A stretch of DNA of 64,000 bases from Shumkonia mesophila. Lineage in GTDB: Bacteria; Pseudomonadota; Alphaproteobacteria; Rhodospirillales; Shumkoniaceae. How positions within the stretch are numbered: the stretch's first letter is position 1; each line of letters opens with the position of its first letter. This document shows, piece by piece, positions 35,556 to 44,676 of the stretch. The stretch is from positions 1-64,000 of the forward strand of contig NZ_JAOTID010000009.1 in assembly GCF_026163695.1 (NCBI RefSeq). The letters are read 5' to 3'. The notes beneath the pieces are model-generated. The model had not been told where the DNA came from. It was given only the letters and a program-made list of their open reading frames with translations, and did no database searches. The translations under genes were made by a program, and so were the position numbers.

Positions 35556-36541
35556 CGGGACTCTCCGACCGTCGGGCAGCAGCAGCAACGGACCGCGCGG
35601 CCGGGCGCGGGATAGGTGATCGCTGGCGGCTCGCAACATTTTTCCTCGGCCTGACTGCAGCGTTCTTGGAAGGCGCAGCCCTTGGGCAGGCGGATCAGGG
35701 ACGGCGTCATGCCGGGAATCTGATAGAGCGCCGTGCCCCGCCTGTTGCGGCTGGGCACCGAGCCGATGAGGCCACGGGTGTAGGGATGCAGGGGATTGTC
35801 CAGCACCTCGTCGACCTTGCCCTCCTCGACGATGCGGCCGGCATACATGACGCAGATGCGATCGGCCAGCCCGGCCACCACCGTCAGGTCGTGGGTGATC
35901 CAGATCAGCGCCGTTCCCGTCTCGCGCGCCAGCTTCTGCGCCTCGTAAAGGATCTGCGCCTGGATGGTGACGTCGAGCGCGGTCGTCGGCTCGTCGGCGA
36001 TGATGAGGTCGGGCTTGTTCAGAAGCGCCGTGGCGATGGCGACGCGCTGTCGCATGCCGCCCGAGAACTGATGCGGATAAGCCTTCAGCCGTTCCTCGGG
36101 CGATGGGATGCCCACTTGGCCCATGGCGGCGACGCAGCGCCGATGGGCTTCCTCGCGGCTGACGCTCTTGTCGTGCGCCCTGATCGCCTCGACCATCTGG
36201 GTGTCGATGCGCAGCACCGGGTTCAGCGTCATCATCGGATCCTGGAAGATCATGGCGATCTTCGATCCGCGGATGTTCCGCCATTGGGAATCCGGCAATT
36301 TGGCCAGATCGGAGCCGTTGAACAGGATCGAGCCGCCGGCGATGCGGCCCGGCGGGTCGACCAGCCCCATCACCGAAAAGCCGGTTACCGTCTTGCCGGA
36401 CCCGGATTCGCCGACCAGGCCCAGGACCTCGCCCTTGCCGACGGTGAACGACACGTCGTCCACCGCCTTCACCACACCCGCCTTGGTGTAGAAGTGGGTC
36501 TTGAGATTGCGGACCTCGAGCGTCGGGGTGTTCGCGTTCAT
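35552..36541 (-). CDS. dppD: Dipeptide/oligopeptide ABC transporter ATPase (DppD-like)
   Basis: A 329-residue ATPase partner of DppF. Walker A is GESGSGKT, the signature [15 protein letters not shown], Walker [14 protein letters not shown], and WITHD holds the switch His. The C-terminal extension carries an unusual run of cysteines (VRCCCCPT) beyond the common CAFQERC cluster, which in relatives may hold an iron-sulfur cluster. It lies 11 bp after dppC and overlaps dppF. Confidence 0.92.
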
Positions 36542-36552
36542 GATCGTTTCCC

Positions 36553-37485
36553 CTATCGCTGCAGGCGCGGGTTAAGGATATCGCGCAAGTGATCGCCCAC
36601 CAGGTTGATGCTGACGATGGTGACCAGGAGCGCAATGCCGGGGAAGAAGCTGATCCAGTAATAGCCGCCCAGCATGTACTCGAACCCGTTGGCGATGAGC
36701 AGGCCAAGCGACGGCTCGGTGATCGGCAGGCCGATGCCGAGGAAGGACAGCGTGGCCTCCAGCATGACGGCATAGGCGACGCGCATGGTGACGACGACGA
36801 TCAGCGGCGGCAGGCAGTTCGGCAGCAGGTGATAGAAGATGATCCGCCGGGTGCCCAGCGCCAGACAATGGGCGGCCTCGATGTATTCCTTGCCGCGTTC
36901 GACCAGGGCCGAACCGCGCACGGTGCGGGCGTAGTAGGCCCACTGGGTGACGACCAGGGCGATGATGACCTTGTCGATGCCCTGGCCGAGCACGGCCAGC
37001 AGGATCAGGGCGATGAGGATGGCCGGAAAGCTTAGTTGCAGATCGACGATCCGCATCAGGAAGGCGTCCCAGCGGCCCCCCATGTAGGCGGCGAACAGTC
37101 CCGCCGCGCCGCCGATGAGAAGCGAGATGAAGGCGCTGGCGACGCCGACGAAGAGGCTGATGCGCAGGCCGTAGAAGATGCCGCTCAAGAGATCGCGACC
37201 CTGGTCGTCGGTGCCCAGCCAGAACACCATGGTGCCTTCGATGTCCTCGGTGCCCGGCGGCACCTTGCCGTTCATGATGTCCAGTTGCATCAGGTCGTAC
37301 GGGTTCTGCGGCGAGATCCACGGCGCGAAGACGGCGATCAGCACGGTGATCGCAAAGACGATCAGGCTGGCCACTGCGAGCGGGCTCTCCATGAAATCGG
37401 AGACGAAGCGGCGGAACGGCGTCTGCGGAGGGGGCAGCGGTTCGTCGATGACGGCGACGGCCGCGACATCGAGAGGCGGGGTCAT
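36553..37485 (-). CDS. dppC: Dipeptide ABC transporter permease (DppC-like)
   Basis: A 310-residue inner-membrane protein with about six helices and the ATPase-contact loop YIEAAHCLALGTRRIIFYHLLPN, the EAA motif of importers. The N-terminal segment PFRRFVSDFMESPLAVASLIVF and the ISPQNPYDLMQLD loop are typical of DppC/OppC. It overlaps the dppB stop by four bases and pairs with DppB as a heterodimeric channel. Confidence 0.92.
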   Translation of the reverse strand: MTPPLDVAAVAVIDEPLPPPQTPFRRFVSDFMESPLAVASLIVFAITVLIAVFAPWISPQNPYDLMQLDIMNGKVPPGTEDIEGTMVFWLGTDDQGRDLLSGIFYGLRISLFVGVASAFISLLIGGAAGLFAAYMGGRWDAFLMRIVDLQLSFPAILIALILLAVLGQGIDKVIIALVVTQWAYYARTVRGSALVERGKEYIEAAHCLALGTRRIIFYHLLPNCLPPLIVVVTMRVAYAVMLEATLSFLGIGLPITEPSLGLLIANGFEYMLGGYYWISFFPGIALLVTIVSINLVGDHLRDILNPRLQR

Positions 37486-38456
37486 GACTTGGATTCCAAT
37501 CGGACGCGCGGATCGAGCACGGAATAGAGCACGTCCACGATGAAATTGATGAGGATGAACATCACCACCGTGATCAGCAGGTAGGCGACGACGATCGGAC
37601 GGTCGAGCCGGTAGATCGAATCGATCAGCAGCTTGCCCATGCCGGGCCAGGCGAAGATCGATTCCGTCACCACCGCGAAGGCGATGACGTTGCCGAGTTC
37701 AAGCCCGACGACGGTGACCACCGGTACCAGGATGTTCTTCAGCACGTGAACGAAGATCACGCGCGAATGGGAAAGGCCCTTGGCGTAGGCGAACTTGACA
37801 TAGTCCATCAGCATGTTCTCGCGCATGCCGGCGCGGGTCAGGCGGATCACCAGCGAAACCTTGAACAGCGCCAGATTGATGGCGGGCAGCATCAGATGCA
37901 TAAGGCCGTCCCAGGTCAGGAAACTGACCGGAACGCCGAACAGGTCGACGGTCGTGCCCCGCCCCGAGGCGGGCAGCCAGCCCAGCATCACGCCGAACAC
38001 CATGATCATCATCAGGCCGACCCAGAAGGTCGGCAGGCTGAAGCCCAGGATGGAGACGCTCATGATGGTGCGCGAATACCAGGCATGCGGCCTCAGGCCC
38101 GCGACCATGCCGAGCGGGATGCCGATGAAGATGGCCAGAATGACCGCCGCGAAGGCGATCTCCAGCGTGGCCGGCATGCGCTCCAGGATGAGCAGCAGGG
38201 CCGGCTGGTTGAAGACAAACGAGGTGCCGAGGTCGCCCTTGAAGGATTGCAGCAGGAAATAGCCGTACTGTTCCCACAACGGCTTGTCGAGACCAAGGTC
38301 GGCGATGACGCGGGCGCGCTCGAACTGGTCCGCTTCGGCGCTGACCAGAAGTTCGACCGGATCGCCGATGGCATAGACGCCGACGAACACCAAGAGCGAC
38401 ATGACCAGAAGAACGGCCAGGCTCTGCGACAGGCGACGGATCAAAAAGACGGTCAA
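37482..38456 (-). CDS. dppB: Dipeptide ABC transporter permease (DppB-like)
   Basis: A 324-residue membrane protein starting MTVFLIRRLSQSLAVLLVMS, the usual DppB/OppB N-terminus with helix 1, followed by a periplasmic part and five more helices. The EAA-type loop is DYVKFAYAKGLSHSRVIFVHVLKN. It is separated from dppA by 101 bp that contain a strong stem-loop, and it overlaps dppC. Confidence 0.92.
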   Translation of the reverse strand: MTVFLIRRLSQSLAVLLVMSLLVFVGVYAIGDPVELLVSAEADQFERARVIADLGLDKPLWEQYGYFLLQSFKGDLGTSFVFNQPALLLILERMPATLEIAFAAVILAIFIGIPLGMVAGLRPHAWYSRTIMSVSILGFSLPTFWVGLMMIMVFGVMLGWLPASGRGTTVDLFGVPVSFLTWDGLMHLMLPAINLALFKVSLVIRLTRAGMRENMLMDYVKFAYAKGLSHSRVIFVHVLKNILVPVVTVVGLELGNVIAFAVVTESIFAWPGMGKLLIDSIYRLDRPIVVAYLLITVVMFILINFIVDVLYSVLDPRVRLESKS

Positions 38457-38490
38457 CGAAGCCCTCCCGGAGGGATCAATCGAAAATGGA

Positions 38491-38535
38491 ACCGCGCGTT
38501 CCCTGCCGCATTACGGGGGCGAGGGAACGCGCGGT
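38491..38535. terminator. Perfect 14-bp stem-loop between dppA and dppB
   Basis: ACCGCGCGTTCCCT (38491-38504) is perfectly inverted at 38522-38535 with a 17-base loop. On the mRNA it follows dppA and precedes dppB. Such intercistronic hairpins commonly protect the binding-protein part of the message and reduce read-through into permease genes. A related hairpin follows the second dppA at 40489-40539. Confidence 0.7.
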
Positions 38536-38557
38536 CGTGCTCATGGACGGTCCGTGC

Positions 38558-40129
38558 CTACTTCTTCTTCGACACGATGTCCTGGATCTGCGTGTACTCA
38601 TCCGCCCGGGCCACGTAGTCGAGGCCCTTGCGCATGGCCCAGACGTTGACCTGGAAATAGAGCGGAATGATGCCGAGATCGTTCATCGCGATCGCGGTCG
38701 CTCCCTGCGAGAGGCGCACCCACTCCTCGCGGTTCGGCGCCTTGAGCGAGTCGGCGACCATCTGGTCGAGGGCCGGGTTGGAGTAGCGGCCGCGGTTGGT
38801 GGCGCCGGTGCCGGTCGCCTTGTCATAGGTGGAAACCAGGGCGCGCAGCGGGTCCGACGGCTCGCCGGTGCCCGAGTTCCAGCCGACCAGCAGCAGGCTG
38901 AATTCCAACGCGGTGCCCTTCGAGAAGAAGGGGCCCGAGGGCATGGTCACGACGTCGGTCTTGATGCCCACGCGGGTCAGCGCCTGGGCGATTGCCTGCG
39001 TCACCTTCTCGTCGTTGATGTAGCGGTTGTTGGGGCCATGGATGGTGATCTTGAAGCCGTCGGGATAGCCGGCCTCTTTCAGCAGCTTCTTGGCCTTTTC
39101 GGGATTGAACTCGTCGGCCTTGCGGTCCGGAATGGCGCCCAGCACGTTCGGGGGCATCAACTGGCCCGACGGAACGGCCAAGCCATCCATGACGCGCTCG
39201 GCGATCGCCTTGCGGTTGATCGCCAGCGACATCGCCTGGCGAACCCTCAAGTCCTTGAGCGGGTTCTTTTCCAGCGGCTTGCCGGAATTGTCGAAGATGA
39301 ACGGGCTCTTGTCGCGGTTGGTATCGTAATGCAGGTAGATCAGCCGGGTGGACTGCACCTGGGCCAGCGAAATGTTGGGGTTCTTCTTCAGGTTGGGAAG
39401 GTCCGACGGCGACGGGAAGTCGACGAGGTCGACGTCGCCGGCCAGCAGCGCGGCGACCCGCGCGGCGTTGTCGGAAATCGGCTTCACCGTGACCTTGTCC
39501 CACTCCGGCTTCGGTCCCCAGTAGTCCGGATTCTTGGTGTAGACGATGCGGTCGCCCTTGACCCACTCGACGAACTTGTAGGGGCCGGTGCCGATCATCG
39601 CCTTGCCGGAATTGTAGTCGTTGGTGGTGGCGTTCTCACCGTGCTTCTTGGAGACGACGATGAGGACGCTCATGTACTCGGGCATAAGCGGGAAGGCGTC
39701 CTTGGTCTTCATGCGCACGGTGTAATCGTCGACGACCTCGACCTCGCTCAGGACACCCGTGAACAGCTTGAAGGACGACGGGCTGTTGGGCACGTTGCCG
39801 GCCCGGCTCATGGTGAACTTGACGTCCGCGGCCGTGAACGGCGAGCCGTCATGCCACTTCACGCCCTGGCGCAGCTTGAACTCCCACACGTTGGGCGCCA
39901 ATTGCTTCCAGGATTCGGCGAGGCCCGGAACCTTGTTCTGAGCCGCGTCCTGGGCCACCAGCTTGTCGAACACCGCGTTCGACAGCATGTTGTTGGGGCC
40001 GACGTTGTGGTAGTGCGGGTCCATCGACGTCGGTTCGGACGACAGGCCGACCTTGATGTCGGCGGCGTAGGCCGAACCTGCCAGCGCGATGGCGGCAGCC
40101 GCAACTGCCATGCCAATCATTTTACGCAT
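38558..40129 (-). CDS. dppA: Dipeptide/oligopeptide-binding protein, copy 1
   Basis: A 523-residue periplasmic binding protein of SBP family 5, with a signal peptide cleaved near ALAGSAYAAD (residue 22). Family landmarks are SMDPHYHN, VPGLAESWKQLAPNVWEFKLRQG and KWHDGSPFTAADVKFT. GGGAGG precedes the ATG at 40129. It leads the dppABCDF operon. The gene upstream encodes a protein of identical length and high similarity, so this is one half of a tandem duplication. Confidence 0.92.
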   Translation of the reverse strand: MRKMIGMAVAAAAIALAGSAYAADIKVGLSSEPTSMDPHYHNVGPNNMLSNAVFDKLVAQDAAQNKVPGLAESWKQLAPNVWEFKLRQGVKWHDGSPFTAADVKFTMSRAGNVPNSPSSFKLFTGVLSEVEVVDDYTVRMKTKDAFPLMPEYMSVLIVVSKKHGENATTNDYNSGKAMIGTGPYKFVEWVKGDRIVYTKNPDYWGPKPEWDKVTVKPISDNAARVAALLAGDVDLVDFPSPSDLPNLKKNPNISLAQVQSTRLIYLHYDTNRDKSPFIFDNSGKPLEKNPLKDLRVRQAMSLAINRKAIAERVMDGLAVPSGQLMPPNVLGAIPDRKADEFNPEKAKKLLKEAGYPDGFKITIHGPNNRYINDEKVTQAIAQALTRVGIKTDVVTMPSGPFFSKGTALEFSLLLVGWNSGTGEPSDPLRALVSTYDKATGTGATNRGRYSNPALDQMVADSLKAPNREEWVRLSQGATAIAMNDLGIIPLYFQVNVWAMRKGLDYVARADEYTQIQDIVSKKK

Positions 40130-40567
40130 CGCAAAAAGCCTCCCAGCAGAAACAAACGATCCGCGGCCCGTGTCGCCGGGGCCGCACCATGACGGGAAAA
40201 ACCGAAACCGAAGACGGGTTGCCCATTTGTCTTCTGTTTGACGCTCGCCCCCGTCTCGACGTTTCCAAACGATGACGGAACGGAATCCGTTTTTCAATCG
40301 GCTTGTCCCAATTCCGCCCATCTTCAGACTCATTTTTGATCATGTCTGACGGGTGCGGGTCAAGATTTAGGCAGAAAGGCAGGCCCCTGCTCAATCCGCG
40401 GCCGGCCGTCCGTCATCGCCGGAGTTCCGGGGGCGGAAACCCGGCGAATCGGCCGCGTCCGGTCGGGGGGTGGCCTTGGCTCGGGCGAACCGTGCGCCCC
40501 TCCCGGCCGGCCGGTCGGCTGGGGGGAGGAACGCACGGTCGCCACGCTGTTCGAAACGCCGAGACGG
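40130..40567. promoter_or_regulatory. Region between the two dppA copies: stem-loop and leader
   Basis: This 438-bp stretch has no gene. Near its right end a stem-loop, ACCGTGCG (40489-40496) with CGCACGGT (40532-40539) plus an inner CCTCCC/GGGAGG pair, follows the upstream dppA copy. Near its left end, 40250-40320, is a leader with the segment TTGTCCCAATTCCGC-like sequence also found, slightly changed, before the other copy (around 42238-42262). I infer a promoter or regulatory leader there; no terminator with a clear T-run is present. Confidence 0.55.
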
Positions 40568-42139
40568 CTATTTCTTGGCGGTGTGGATGCTCTGGATCAT
40601 CGTATACTCGTCGGCCCGCGCCTTATAGGTCAGCCCCTTGCGCATGGCCCACACGTTGACCTGGAAGTGCAAGGGAATGAGGCCGAGGTCGTTCATGACG
40701 ACCTTGGTCGCTTCCTGCGTGCCCTTGGCCCATTCCTCGCGCGTCGACGCGCTCACCGCCTTGTCGACGAGAATGTCGAATGCCGGGTTGGAGTAGCGGC
40801 CGCGGTTGGTGGAGCCGGTACCCTTGGCCTTGTCGTAGGTCTGCAGCAGCGCCCTCAACGGATTCGACGGCTCACCGGTGCCCGACGACCAGCCGACCAG
40901 CAACAGGCTGTACTCCAGGGCCGAACCCTTCTGGAAGAAGATGTTCGACGGCATGGTCTCGACCTTGGTCTTGACGCCGACCCGGCTCAGCATCTGGGCG
41001 ACGGCCTGGCTGACCTTCTCGTCGTTGACGTAGCGGTCGTTGGGGCCATGGAGGGTGAGGCCGAAGCCGTTGGGATAGCCGGCCTCGGCCAGCAGGGCCT
41101 TGGCCTTCTTGGTATCGTAGGGATCGGCCTTGAGGTCGGGAACCGTCGCGTAGACGTTCGACGGCATGAGCTGGCCCGCGGGGACCGAAAGGCCTTCCAT
41201 GACCTTGTCGGCGATCGCCTTGCGGTCGATGGCGAGCGACAGGGCCCGGCGCACCCGCACATCCTTGAGCGGGTTTTTGTCCATCGGCTTGCCGGCGGCA
41301 TCGGTGACGAACGGGCTCTTGTCGCGATCCGAATCGAGGTGCAGGTAGATCAGGCGGTTCGAGCCGATCTGGGCCAGCGTGATCTTCGGATTCTTCTTGA
41401 GGGCCGCCATGTCGGTGGTCGACGGGAACTCGATGAAGTCGACGTCACCCGCCAGCAGGGCGGCGACGCGCGCCGTGGTATTGGTGAGCGGCTTGACGGT
41501 GACCTTGTCCCACTCGGGTTTCGGGCCCCAGTAGCCGGGGTTCTTGGTGTAGACGATGCGGTCGCCCTTGACCCACTCGACGAACTTGTAGGGGCCGGTG
41601 CCGACCATCGCCTTGCCGGAGTTGTAGTCGTTGGTGGTGGCGCCTTCGCCGGACTTCTTGGAGACGATGTAGAGGACGCTCATGAAGTCGGGCATGAGCG
41701 GGAACGCGTTCTTGGTCTTCAAGCGGACGGTGTAATCGTCGACGATCTCGACGTCGGTGAGGAGCTTGGTGTAGACGCCGAACGAGCCGGGGCTGTTCGG
41801 CACGTTGCCGGCGCGGCCCATGGTGAACTTGACGTCGGCCGCCGTGAACGGCGAGCCGTCATGCCACTTCACGCCCTTGCGCAGATTGAACTCCCACACG
41901 TTCGGGGCAAGCTGCTTCCAGGATTCGGCGAGTCCCGGGACCTTGTTCTGGAACTCGTCCTGATAGACCAGGGTGTCGAACACCGCGGTCGCCATCATGT
42001 TGTTGGGGCTGAGGGTATGGTAGTGCGGGTCCATCGAGTTGGGCTCGGCCATGATCCCGACCTTGAGATCAGCCGCATAGGCCAACCCCGCCAGGGCGAC
42101 GGCTGCCGCGGCGGTGATGGCGCCTAACAGTTTTCGCAT
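40568..42139 (-). CDS. dppA: Dipeptide/oligopeptide-binding protein, copy 2
   Basis: A second 523-residue SBP family 5 protein with signal peptide (cleavage near LAYAAD), nearly colinear with copy 1 across its length: SMDPHYHTLSPNNMMATAVF, LAESWKQLAPNVWEFNLRKG and FQVNVWAMRKGLTYKARADE correspond directly. Differences are spread throughout, as in an old duplication with possible change of substrate preference. GGGAGG precedes the ATG at 42139. It is the first gene of the minus-strand transport cluster. Confidence 0.92.
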   Translation of the reverse strand: MRKLLGAITAAAAVALAGLAYAADLKVGIMAEPNSMDPHYHTLSPNNMMATAVFDTLVYQDEFQNKVPGLAESWKQLAPNVWEFNLRKGVKWHDGSPFTAADVKFTMGRAGNVPNSPGSFGVYTKLLTDVEIVDDYTVRLKTKNAFPLMPDFMSVLYIVSKKSGEGATTNDYNSGKAMVGTGPYKFVEWVKGDRIVYTKNPGYWGPKPEWDKVTVKPLTNTTARVAALLAGDVDFIEFPSTTDMAALKKNPKITLAQIGSNRLIYLHLDSDRDKSPFVTDAAGKPMDKNPLKDVRVRRALSLAIDRKAIADKVMEGLSVPAGQLMPSNVYATVPDLKADPYDTKKAKALLAEAGYPNGFGLTLHGPNDRYVNDEKVSQAVAQMLSRVGVKTKVETMPSNIFFQKGSALEYSLLLVGWSSGTGEPSNPLRALLQTYDKAKGTGSTNRGRYSNPAFDILVDKAVSASTREEWAKGTQEATKVVMNDLGLIPLHFQVNVWAMRKGLTYKARADEYTMIQSIHTAKK

Positions 42140-42494
42140 AGCATTTGCCTCCCAATAGGAACAATCAATTCCCGGGCCAGTCTCGCTTCCCGTCCCGACA
42201 TCCTGAACGGTGACGGGACGGGACCGGTTTTGCAATTGCCTTGTCCCGATTCGCGCGTTCCGGGTGCCTTTTTTTTAATATTTTCTCGGCGGCCGGACAA
42301 AAATTGGGCGGGGAGACAGAAAAATGCCCAATTTTTGACGGGGCGGATGGCCCGCCGTTGCCGTGTCGGGATGGCGCTGCCGCGAATCGCCAAGCCGGGC
42401 GATTCGGCCCGGACGGGGCTGGTTTCACCCTGGTGCGGCCGGTATAGTCGCCGCAGAGGCCTGTTTCGACCAACAACAACATGAAGCCGCTCCC
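42140..42494. promoter_or_regulatory. Divergent promoter region with 12-bp inverted repeat
   Basis: This 355-bp gap separates dppA copy 2 and the argE-like gene. CAAAAATTGGGC (42298-42309) is perfectly inverted as GCCCAATTTTTG (42326-42337) with a 16-base spacer, next to an AT-rich stretch at 42268-42288. Its central place between two divergent genes suits an operator serving both, although an RNA hairpin cannot be excluded. Confidence 0.5.
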
Positions 42495-43679
42495 ATGAAC
42501 AACCTTCGCTCCGCCGACGTCCTTTCCGTCGACATGATCCGCCGCCTGGTCGCCTTCAACACCGTCAGCCGCAACCCCAACCGGGACATTATCGATTTCA
42601 TCCACGCCTATCTCGCCGGGCTTGGCGTCGAGGGCCGGATCATTCCCGGCGACGAGGAGGGCAAGGCCTGCCTGCTGGCCACGGTGGGCCCGGCCGGACG
42701 GCCCGGCATCGTGCTCTCGGGCCATACCGACGTGGTCCCGGTCGACGGCGAGGCATGGTCGTCCGATCCCTTCGCCGCCGTGGTGCGCGACGGGCGGCTT
42801 TACGGTCGGGGTTGCGTCGACATGAAGGGCTTTCTCGGCATCGTGCTGGCCCATGTGCCGATGTTCCTGGCCGCCAACCTCAAGACGCCGATCCATCTGG
42901 CCTTCTCCTACGACGAGGAAGTGGGCTGCATCGGCGTGCGGCCGATGCTCGAGGTCATCAACCGCATGCCGGTGAAACCGGCGTTCTGCATCGTCGGCGA
43001 ACCGACCCGCATGACGGTGATGACCGGCCACAAGGGCAAGAAGAGCCTGCGCGTCACGGTGCGCGGCCATGAATGCCACTCGTCGCTGGCGCCGATGGGG
43101 GTGAACGCCGTCGAATACGCCGCCGAACTGATCGCCTTCATCAAGGGGCTGGCCCGCCGGCTGGAGCGCGACGGCGCCCGCGACGGCGCCTACGACATCC
43201 CGCACACCACCGCCCACGTCGGGCGCATCGCGGGGGGTACCGCGCTCAACATCGTGCCGCGCGACTGCTGGTTCGAGTTCGAGTTCCGGGTGCTGCCGGC
43301 TGACGACCCCGAGGTCCTGCTGGCCGAGGTCAGGGATTACGCCGAGCGGACGCTGGAGCCGCTGATGAAGGCGATCGATCCCAAGACCGGCTTTTCCTGG
43401 CAGGAAATCGGCGCCTTCCCCGGCCTCGATACCGCGGCCGATGCCCCGGTGGTTCGCCTTGCCACGCGTTTTGCCGGCAATCCCCGCACGGGACGCGTCG
43501 CCTTCGGCACCGAGGGCGGCCTGTTCGCCACCGAGGCCGGCATCCCGACGGTGATCTGCGGACCGGGCGACATCGACCAGGCCCACAAGCCCGACGAATT
43601 CATCACCCTTGACGAGGTCGCCCGCGGCGAGGCCTTCATGCGCGCCGTCGCCGATTTCTGCGTCCGCGAAACCCTGTAG
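42495..43679 (+). CDS. argE: Acetylornithine deacetylase (ArgE/DapE family)
   Basis: A 394-residue M20 zinc amidohydrolase. Zinc-site landmarks are LSGHTDVVPVDG (His, with the nearby Asp), RGCVDMKG (bridging Asp), SYDEEVGCIG (general base and ligand Glu) and a His near the C-terminus in DQAHKPDEF. The dimerisation insert covers about residues 185-300. Its setting beside a peptide transporter and a desuccinylase-like enzyme suggests that it removes acyl groups from imported N-acyl amino acids, rather than serving arginine synthesis; both remain possible. Confidence 0.88.
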   Translation: MNNLRSADVLSVDMIRRLVAFNTVSRNPNRDIIDFIHAYLAGLGVEGRIIPGDEEGKACLLATVGPAGRPGIVLSGHTDVVPVDGEAWSSDPFAAVVRDGRLYGRGCVDMKGFLGIVLAHVPMFLAANLKTPIHLAFSYDEEVGCIGVRPMLEVINRMPVKPAFCIVGEPTRMTVMTGHKGKKSLRVTVRGHECHSSLAPMGVNAVEYAAELIAFIKGLARRLERDGARDGAYDIPHTTAHVGRIAGGTALNIVPRDCWFEFEFRVLPADDPEVLLAEVRDYAERTLEPLMKAIDPKTGFSWQEIGAFPGLDTAADAPVVRLATRFAGNPRTGRVAFGTEGGLFATEAGIPTVICGPGDIDQAHKPDEFITLDEVARGEAFMRAVADFCVRETL

Positions 43680-43719
43680 GACGAGGCGGCGGCTGGGGAA
43701 CAGGAGGAAAAGGGAAACC

Positions 43720-44676
43720 ATGACGCAAAGCCAACCGTACCCCGTCGAAATTTCGGCCCCGGACATTGCCTCCTACAGGAAGGGCAACACCGGGATCGAC
43801 TACATCACCACGTTGGACAGCGGCCGCCTCGGGCCGCATGTGATGGTCGCCGCGCTGGTCCACGGCAACGAACTGTGCGGGCCGATCACGCTCGACTTCC
43901 TGCTGCGCAACGAGGTGCGCCCGCTGCGCGGCAAGCTGACCCTGGGCTTCCTCAACGTCGCCGCCTTCGCCACCTTCGATCCCGGGAAGCCGGAGGCATC
44001 GCGCTGGGTCGACGAGGATTTCAACCGGGTATGGGATGCCGCCGTGCTGGACGGTCCGCGCGACAGCGTCGAGTTGAGACGGGCCCGCGAGATCCGCCCC
44101 GTCATCGACCAGGTCGACTTCCTGCTCGACCTCCACTCCATGCAGCACCCGACGGCGCCCCTGATGCTGTGCGGACCCACCGCCAAGGGCCGCCGCTTCG
44201 CGCGCACCCTCGGCTGCCCGGAATACGTGATGAGCGACGCCGGCCACGCCGCCGGCCGGCGCCTGCGCGACTATGGCGCCTTCGCCGACGAGGGCAGCCC
44301 CAAGAACGCCCTGCTGGTCGAATGCGGCCAGCACTGGGAGAAGAAGAGTGTCGAGGTGGCCCGCGAAATCACGCTCCGTTTCCTGCTGTCGCTCGACATG
44401 ATCAAGCGCGACTTCGCCTTGCGCTTCCTGCCCGCCGCGCCGTCGGCGCCGCAGAAGGTGATCCAGGTGACGGCACCGGTGACCATCAAGACCCAGGCCT
44501 TCCGCTTCGCCCAGCCCTTCCTCGGGCTCGAGGTCGTCGCCCAGGCGGGCACCGTCATCGGCTGGGACGGCGAGGAGGAAATCTGCACGCCCTATGACAA
44601 TTGCGTGATGGTCATGCCGTCGCGCCGCCTGTTCCCAGGCCAGACGGCGGTGCGCTTCGGCCGTTTCATCGACTGA
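43720..44676 (+). CDS. Succinylglutamate desuccinylase/aspartoacylase family protein
   Basis: A 318-residue zinc carboxypeptidase-like (M14-related) amidohydrolase. Zinc ligands are the His and Glu in [11 protein letters not shown] and the His in [10 protein letters not shown]; the catalytic Glu is in [10 protein letters not shown]. The C-terminal beta domain (about 215-318) is present. AGGAGG precedes the ATG at 43720, 40 bp after the argE-like gene, so both likely form one transcript that removes acyl groups from amino acids. Its last 11 bases overlap the convergent chemoreceptor gene. Confidence 0.87.
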   Translation: MTQSQPYPVEISAPDIASYRKGNTGIDYITTLDSGRLGPHVMVAALVHGNELCGPITLDFLLRNEVRPLRGKLTLGFLNVAAFATFDPGKPEASRWVDEDFNRVWDAAVLDGPRDSVELRRAREIRPVIDQVDFLLDLHSMQHPTAPLMLCGPTAKGRRFARTLGCPEYVMSDAGHAAGRRLRDYGAFADEGSPKNALLVECGQHWEKKSVEVAREITLRFLLSLDMIKRDFALRFLPAAPSAPQKVIQVTAPVTIKTQAFRFAQPFLGLEVVAQAGTVIGWDGEEEICTPYDNCVMVMPSRRLFPGQTAVRFGRFID

